Origin: JBBDIP01 sp050260675
GTDB lineage: Bacteria; Bacillota; Sulfobacillia; Fermentithermobacillales; Fermentithermobacillaceae
Direction of reading: 5' to 3'
Length of the DNA stretch: 64,000 nt
NCBI GenBank assembly: GCA_050260675.1
Contig: JBLNCN010000011.1
Span: 372,001 to 436,000 of the forward strand
The notes under the pieces: model-generated
What the model was told of the DNA's origin: nothing
Seen by the model: only the letters and a program-made list of their open reading frames with translations
Databases searched by the model: none
Shown here: one piece after another, positions 60,285-64,000 of the stretch
Layout: each line of letters opens with the position of its first letter
How positions within the stretch are numbered: position 1 is the first letter of the stretch
Position numbers and translations under genes: made by a program

Positions 60285-61175
60285 CTACTTCACAGTAACC
60301 AGTCCCTCGCCCGCAAGGATGCTCTGACCTTCCGCTCCCGTCACGTAGTCCACGAAGTGCTGGGCGTCAGAGGGCAGTGTCCCCTTGTGAACGAGGAGGA
60401 ATGGCCGTACCAGCGTGTACTTGCCTTCCTGGGCGTTCTCGAGGGTCGGAGCGACACCGTCGATTGAAAGGGCCTTCACGCTCTGGTCCACGAGGCCAAG
60501 CGAGATATAGCCAATCCCGGCTTTGTCGCCGGCTACGGTTTCCCTCACTGCGCCGTTCGAATCCTGCACCACGGCCCGCGGTACCACTACTCCGCCTTCC
60601 ATCACCAGTTCATCGAAGGCCCCCCGCGTGCCAGAGCCCTCTTCCCTGCTCACAACGTGAATTGGGGAAGGATGACCGCCAACTTGGTCCCACGAGACTA
60701 TCCTGCCGGAGTAAATGTCCTTAACCTGCTCCTTGGACAGTCCTTGGACGGGGTTGGACGGATGGACCACAAGTACTATGGCATCCTTCGCCATTACCAC
60801 CGGGACCAGCTCGTTCTCCGACGCGGCGAGATCCCTGGACATCATCCCGATTTGGGCTGCTCCTGTCAGCGCGGCCCTGGCGCCGGCGCTTGACCCTCCC
60901 CCTTGAACGTTGACCGCCGGCCGGTCGGGGAACTCCTTCGCGTACTCTTCCGCCAGCATCTCGGCAAAAGGCTGCACTGAGGTCGACCCGGCGAGGGTTA
61001 TGGAAGCGCCGCTCTGGCCTCCCGGCCGGGCGCACCCTGCGGCTAGCCAGCTAAGGACACAGGCCAGCACACCGAGCCACAGGACCAGCGTCCGTCTACG
61101 CGGGCTCTTGCTATCCCTCCGCGCCGGGCGGGTACCATCTTCTGTCGCGACCGGGGACTTATATCTTGTCGACAA
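60285..61175 (-). CDS. pstS: Phosphate-binding lipoprotein PstS
   Basis: 296 aa. After a basic N-terminus comes a lipoprotein signal (LVLWLGVLACVLSWLAAGC) with the lipobox LAAGC near residue 48. Mature part has phosphate-contacting ITLAGSTSVQPFAEMLAEEY, VQGGGSSAGARAALTGAAQIGMMSRDL and REEGSGTRGAFDELVM. TTG at 61175 overlaps the malic enzyme end by 17 bases; a later start cannot be excluded. No obvious Pho box is seen; transcription may continue from the malic enzyme gene. Confidence 0.95.
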   Translation of the reverse strand: MSTRYKSPVATEDGTRPARRDSKSPRRRTLVLWLGVLACVLSWLAAGCARPGGQSGASITLAGSTSVQPFAEMLAEEYAKEFPDRPAVNVQGGGSSAGARAALTGAAQIGMMSRDLAASENELVPVVMAKDAIVLVVHPSNPVQGLSKEQVKDIYSGRIVSWDQVGGHPSPIHVVSREEGSGTRGAFDELVMEGGVVVPRAVVQDSNGAVRETVAGDKAGIGYISLGLVDQSVKALSIDGVAPTLENAQEGKYTLVRPFLLVHKGTLPSDAQHFVDYVTGAEGQSILAGEGLVTVK

Positions 61176-62388
61176 ACTCTCTTACCTTCCTGGCCACTTC
61201 CTCTGGATCGACCTTCACGCGGGCCACTCCGGAGTCCATGGCGGCCTGTGCTACGGCTTTGGCCACCGCGGGGCCGACCCTCTGGTCGAAGGGGTCTACG
61301 ATAATATACTCCCTGGAGAGTTCCTGGGGCGACACCAGCTCAGCGATTGCCCTGGCAGCGGCAATCTTCATGGCCTCGTTGATGTCGCTTGCACGGGAGT
61401 CCAGCGCTCCGCGCAGTATGCCGGGGAACGCCAGCACGTTGTTGACCTGGTTCGGATAGTCGGAGCGCCCGGTCCCCACCACTTTGGCTCCTCCGGCCAG
61501 GGCGTCCTCGGGGAAGATCTCAGGTACGGGGTTAGCCATGGCTATGACGATGGCTCCCGGAGCCATCTTCTTCACCATATCGGTTGTGATCGTCTTCGGA
61601 GCGGAGACACCCACAAGGATGTCGGCCCCATCCAGGGCTTCGGCAATGGAGCCTTTCACATTCCTCTTGTTGCCCCGCTTAGCCGTCTCCTCTTTGAACG
61701 GGTTCATCCCTTCGGGCCTGCCGGTGTAGACGGCGCCCTTGCTATCGCACACGACGACATCGGGATACCCGGTATCTATCAGCAGGTTTGCAGTCGCGAT
61801 TCCGGCCGCCCCCGCTCCCGAGATGACCACCTTGACCGCGTCCTGGCTCTTGCCAACGACCTTGAGGGCGTTGATGAGCGCAGCAAGGACCACTACCGCC
61901 GTCCCGTGCTGGTCATCGTGGAATATGGGGATGGATGTCTCGGCCTTAAGGCGTCTCTCAATCTCAAAGCACCTGGGAGCCGATATGTCTTCCAGGTTGA
62001 CGCCTCCGAGAGTGGGCTCCAGCCACTTCACGAACGACACGATCTCGTCTACTTCCTTGGTGGCTATGCAGAGCGGAAACGCGTCAACGCCCGCGAAGCT
62101 CTTGAACAGGAGCGACTTGCCTTCCATGACGGGGATGGCGCCCGCCGCGCCGATGTCTCCCAGCCCCAACACAGCGGTTCCGTCAGAGACAACGCCGATG
62201 AGGTTCCTCTTAAGTGTGTACTCGTAGGCGGCATCGGGGTTCTGGGCTATCTCCGTGCAAGCCTCGGCCACACCGGGCGTGTAGGCCAGCGTCAGATCCT
62301 GCCTGTTGCGGAGCGGAACCTTGCTTCTGACCTCAAGCTTGCCGTGGTTCCTTCGATGGAGCTCCAGCGCGTCGTCCCTTAGCGTCAC
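61159..62388 (-). CDS. NAD-type malic enzyme
   Basis: 409-aa short bacterial malic enzyme, converting malate to pyruvate and CO2. VPLRNRQDLTLAYTPGVAEACTEIAQNPDAAYEYT, GDIGAAGAIPVMEGKSLLFK and the metal/substrate region FHDDQHGTAVVVLAALINALK are conserved; the dinucleotide site VVISGAGAAGIATANLL follows, and the acidic VVCDSK suggests NAD rather than NADP. Overlaps the fumarase beta gene by 4 bases, so fumarate to malate to pyruvate is encoded consecutively. Confidence 0.95.
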   Translation of the reverse strand: MTLRDDALELHRRNHGKLEVRSKVPLRNRQDLTLAYTPGVAEACTEIAQNPDAAYEYTLKRNLIGVVSDGTAVLGLGDIGAAGAIPVMEGKSLLFKSFAGVDAFPLCIATKEVDEIVSFVKWLEPTLGGVNLEDISAPRCFEIERRLKAETSIPIFHDDQHGTAVVVLAALINALKVVGKSQDAVKVVISGAGAAGIATANLLIDTGYPDVVVCDSKGAVYTGRPEGMNPFKEETAKRGNKRNVKGSIAEALDGADILVGVSAPKTITTDMVKKMAPGAIVIAMANPVPEIFPEDALAGGAKVVGTGRSDYPNQVNNVLAFPGILRGALDSRASDINEAMKIAAARAIAELVSPQELSREYIIVDPFDQRVGPAVAKAVAQAAMDSGVARVKVDPEEVARKVREFVDKI

Positions 62389-62957
62389 AGTGAATTCCTC
62401 CGTTCGTAGATGTCGTTCCCGAAAGCATCAATCCCGACAATCGCCGGGAAATCCTCAACTTCCAGCCTGTACACGGCCTCGGGGCCGAGGTCGGGATAGG
62501 CAATCAGATCAGCCTTCTTCACAGTCCTGGAGAGAAGCGCGCCGGCTCCGCCGATTGTGACCAGGTAGACCGCGCCAAACCTCTTGACCGACTCCAGTAC
62601 TTCTCTATTGCGCCTTCCCTTTCCTATCATCCCGCCCAGTCCCGCCACAAGCAGGCGCGGAGCGTAAGGATCCATTCGCCCGCTGGTCGTAGGACCGAGA
62701 GAACCGATGACCTGTCCGGGGGCAGGAGGACACGGGCCGGCGTAATAGATGACCTGCCCTTTGAGGTCGAAAGGCAACGGCAGCCCCTTGTCCAGCGCTT
62801 CCACGATCCGCCTGTGGGCAGCGTCGCGGGCGGTATAGACCACGCCTCCTATGAGGACGCGGGTACCGGCTTTGAGCTCCGGAGCTGATCCGCTACCGGC
62901 CTGGAACGGCACGCGCAAGGGGACCGCCCCTTGCCAGAAAGATGCGGTCTCGCTCAT
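62385..62957 (-). CDS. Fumarate hydratase class I, beta (C-terminal) subunit
   Basis: 190 aa; the FumA C-terminal/TtdB-type domain of two-subunit class I fumarases. Conserved GTRVLIGGVVYTARDAAHRRI, YYAGPCPPAPGQVIGSLGPTTSGRMDPYAP, GLGGMIGKGRRNREV and DLGPEAVYRLEVEDFPAIVGIDAFGNDIYE. ATG 62957 overlaps the alpha stop (ATGA). Could also be L(+)-tartrate dehydratase, but the malic enzyme neighbour favours fumarase. Confidence 0.92.
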   Translation of the reverse strand: MSETASFWQGAVPLRVPFQAGSGSAPELKAGTRVLIGGVVYTARDAAHRRIVEALDKGLPLPFDLKGQVIYYAGPCPPAPGQVIGSLGPTTSGRMDPYAPRLLVAGLGGMIGKGRRNREVLESVKRFGAVYLVTIGGAGALLSRTVKKADLIAYPDLGPEAVYRLEVEDFPAIVGIDAFGNDIYERRNSL

Positions 62958-63823
62958 TCGCTCCCGACCTCCTCGTCCTTTAGCGTCACCGAAGCGCGCC
63001 TGGCAGCGTGACACTGCAGGTTTACTGCGACGGGGAGAGCCCCGATGTGGGTCGGATGGGTCTCTATGTGCACGGCTAGGGCGGTATTCACGCCGCCAAG
63101 CCCTGCCGGACCAATGCCCAATTCATTGATGCGGCTCAGTATGTCCTCCTCCATCTGCGCCACTTTGGGGTCGGGGTTGGAAATGCCGACCGGTCGCAGC
63201 AGCGCCTTCTTGGCCAAGTACGCGGCTGTGTCCATCATCCCGCCCACTCCTACCCCAACAACTAGGGGCGGACACGCGTTAGCGGCCCCTTTGGCCACCG
63301 TATCCAACACGAACTTGCTGACGCCCGCGGGACCTGCAGCCGGGGTGAGCATGGCCAGCCCTCCCATGTTCTCGCTGCCTGTGCCTTTGGGAAGCACGGT
63401 TATCGTGAGGTCCCCTCCAGGGACGATCTCAGTGTGGATGATGGGTGGAGTGTTGTCGCCAGTGTTGGTCCTGTCAAAGAGGGGATCGCGGACAACCGAC
63501 TTGCGGAGGAATCCCTGCGTATAGCCTTCAGACACGCCAGCCGTAACAGCCTCTGTGACGTCGCCGCCGACGACGTGCAGGTCCTGCCCCAGTTCAAGGA
63601 AGACGTAGGTCACGCCCGTATCCTGGCAGAGGGGGATCTTCTCCCGCTTCGACAGCCGGGCGTTCTCAAGCAGCGCGCCAAGGATCTCCCGCCCGAGGGG
63701 GCTCGTTTCTGCCGTCTTCGCTTTCAGGAGCGCTACGGCCACGTCTCCCGGCAGCTCGATCGCGGCCTGCATGCAAAGGTCCCTGACTGCGTCGCGGATC
63801 TTGTCAGCGCGGAGGGTTTTCAT
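62954..63823 (-). CDS. Fumarate hydratase class I, alpha (N-terminal) subunit
   Basis: About 289 aa. Three cysteine ligands for the oxygen-sensitive 4Fe-4S cluster are expected in EKIPLCQDTGVTYVFLELG, NACPPLVVGVGVGGMMD and AVNLQCHAARR near the end. GDLTITVLPKGTGSENMGGLAML is a family hallmark. ATG 63823 (MKTLRADKIRDAV) is preferred because AAAGGCGG lies in front; ATG 63850 would add nine residues. First gene of the minus-strand fum-mae-pst run. Confidence 0.93.
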   Translation of the reverse strand: MKTLRADKIRDAVRDLCMQAAIELPGDVAVALLKAKTAETSPLGREILGALLENARLSKREKIPLCQDTGVTYVFLELGQDLHVVGGDVTEAVTAGVSEGYTQGFLRKSVVRDPLFDRTNTGDNTPPIIHTEIVPGGDLTITVLPKGTGSENMGGLAMLTPAAGPAGVSKFVLDTVAKGAANACPPLVVGVGVGGMMDTAAYLAKKALLRPVGISNPDPKVAQMEEDILSRINELGIGPAGLGGVNTALAVHIETHPTHIGALPVAVNLQCHAARRASVTLKDEEVGSE

Positions 63824-63905
63824 CGTGTCTTCCGCCTTTGTGATTGCCATTGTTCATCTGCAGCACTTGCCTCTTTCCAATCTTATCATTAGGTCTCGCA
63901 GGTCT

Positions 63906-63929
63906 CCAGCAGTGGTATAATGCTGCTGG
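63906..63929 (+). promoter_or_regulatory. Extended -10 promoter within an inverted repeat, ahead of the FMN riboswitch
   Basis: TGGTATAAT (extended -10; TATAAT at 63916-63921) lies between the arms of CCAGCAG (63906-63912) and CTGCTGG (63923-63929). The -35 is weak, as usual with an extended -10. The RNA would begin near the riboswitch. Confidence 0.6.
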
Positions 63930-64000
63930 AAGTCTTCGGGGCAGGGTGAAATTCCCGACCGGCGGTAATGCTCGCGTTATCGATCCACGTCCCCAAGCGT
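63930..64000 (+). ncRNA. FMN riboswitch (RFN element), 5' part
   Basis: TCTTCGGGGCAGGGTGAAAT, followed by TCCCGACCGGCGGT, is the diagnostic start of the RFN element. The window ends within it. Downstream (outside) a riboflavin synthesis or transport gene on the plus strand is expected. Confidence 0.93.

Noticed and set aside
60910..62382. 490-residue plus-strand frame
   Set aside because: Antisense shadow of malic enzyme and pstS, with no family resemblance; common in GC-rich DNA.

Overview
The window comes from a GC-rich, endospore-forming Bacillota (Firmicutes) bacterium, probably anaerobic and possibly thermophilic. Sporulation is shown by a complete spoIIIA operon and a SpoIIIE/FtsK translocase. 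The metabolism suggests amino-acid and peptide use: a full glycine cleavage system under a glycine riboswitch, SHMT, several metallopeptidases, gamma-glutamyltransferase, a RidA protein, a tungsten-type aldehyde:ferredoxin oxidoreductase, a two-subunit class I fumarase and malic enzyme. Species-level assignment is not possible from sequence reading alone.

Layout. 0-6.2 kb (minus strand): spoIIIAA-AH followed by an Asp23 protein and AmaP (cut by the window edge). 6.3-7.0 kb: mazEF with an iteron-like operator. 7.0-9.3 kb: a CD1247-like zinc-ribbon protein, EF-P and an M24 Xaa-Pro peptidase. 9.5-19.8 kb: a glycine/lipoate operon that runs riboswitch - gcvT - gcvH - gcvPA - gcvPB - two radical-SAM genes (candidate two-protein lipoyl synthase LipS1/LipS2) - lipM-like octanoyltransferase - lpdA - glyA. 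19.8-24.1 kb: a TPR/F420-ligase-like protein and an ABC-2 exporter. 24.2-25.8 kb: the first of three M14 carboxypeptidases.

26.0-32.2 kb is an accessory and decaying island. It holds a broken Eis-type acetyltransferase, a ferritin-like protein, a glycosidase-like TIM barrel, a truncated Uma2 nuclease, the remains of a liv (branched-chain amino acid) ABC transporter, and an intact fusion of a restriction-like N-terminal domain, an HNH nuclease and a Nudix hydrolase. The fusion gene is preceded by a perfect 16-bp palindrome that has a near-copy at an XRE regulator promoter 18 kb away.

32.2-37.5 kb: M42 peptidase, two more M14 peptidases and CobO. 37.8-42.8 kb (plus strand): ftsK/spoIIIE - AOR - moaD, with overlapping stops and starts. 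42.8-53.9 kb: S8-like protease, Nim-type flavoprotein, MFS transporter, GGT, RidA, two HTH regulators, and secreted amidase and GH18-like proteins that could act on the cell wall or spore, then an M20 peptidase. 53.9-63.9 kb (minus strand): fumarase alpha/beta - malic enzyme - pstSCAB(B) - phoU - CBS protein - CBS-type manganese pyrophosphatase, linking C4 metabolism with phosphate uptake and pyrophosphate turnover. The window ends inside an FMN riboswitch on the plus strand.

A recurrent oddity is short tandem repeats (13, 17, 31, 31 and 36 bp units) that start on or span the stop codon of a gene. No tRNA, rRNA, CRISPR array or transposase was recognised.
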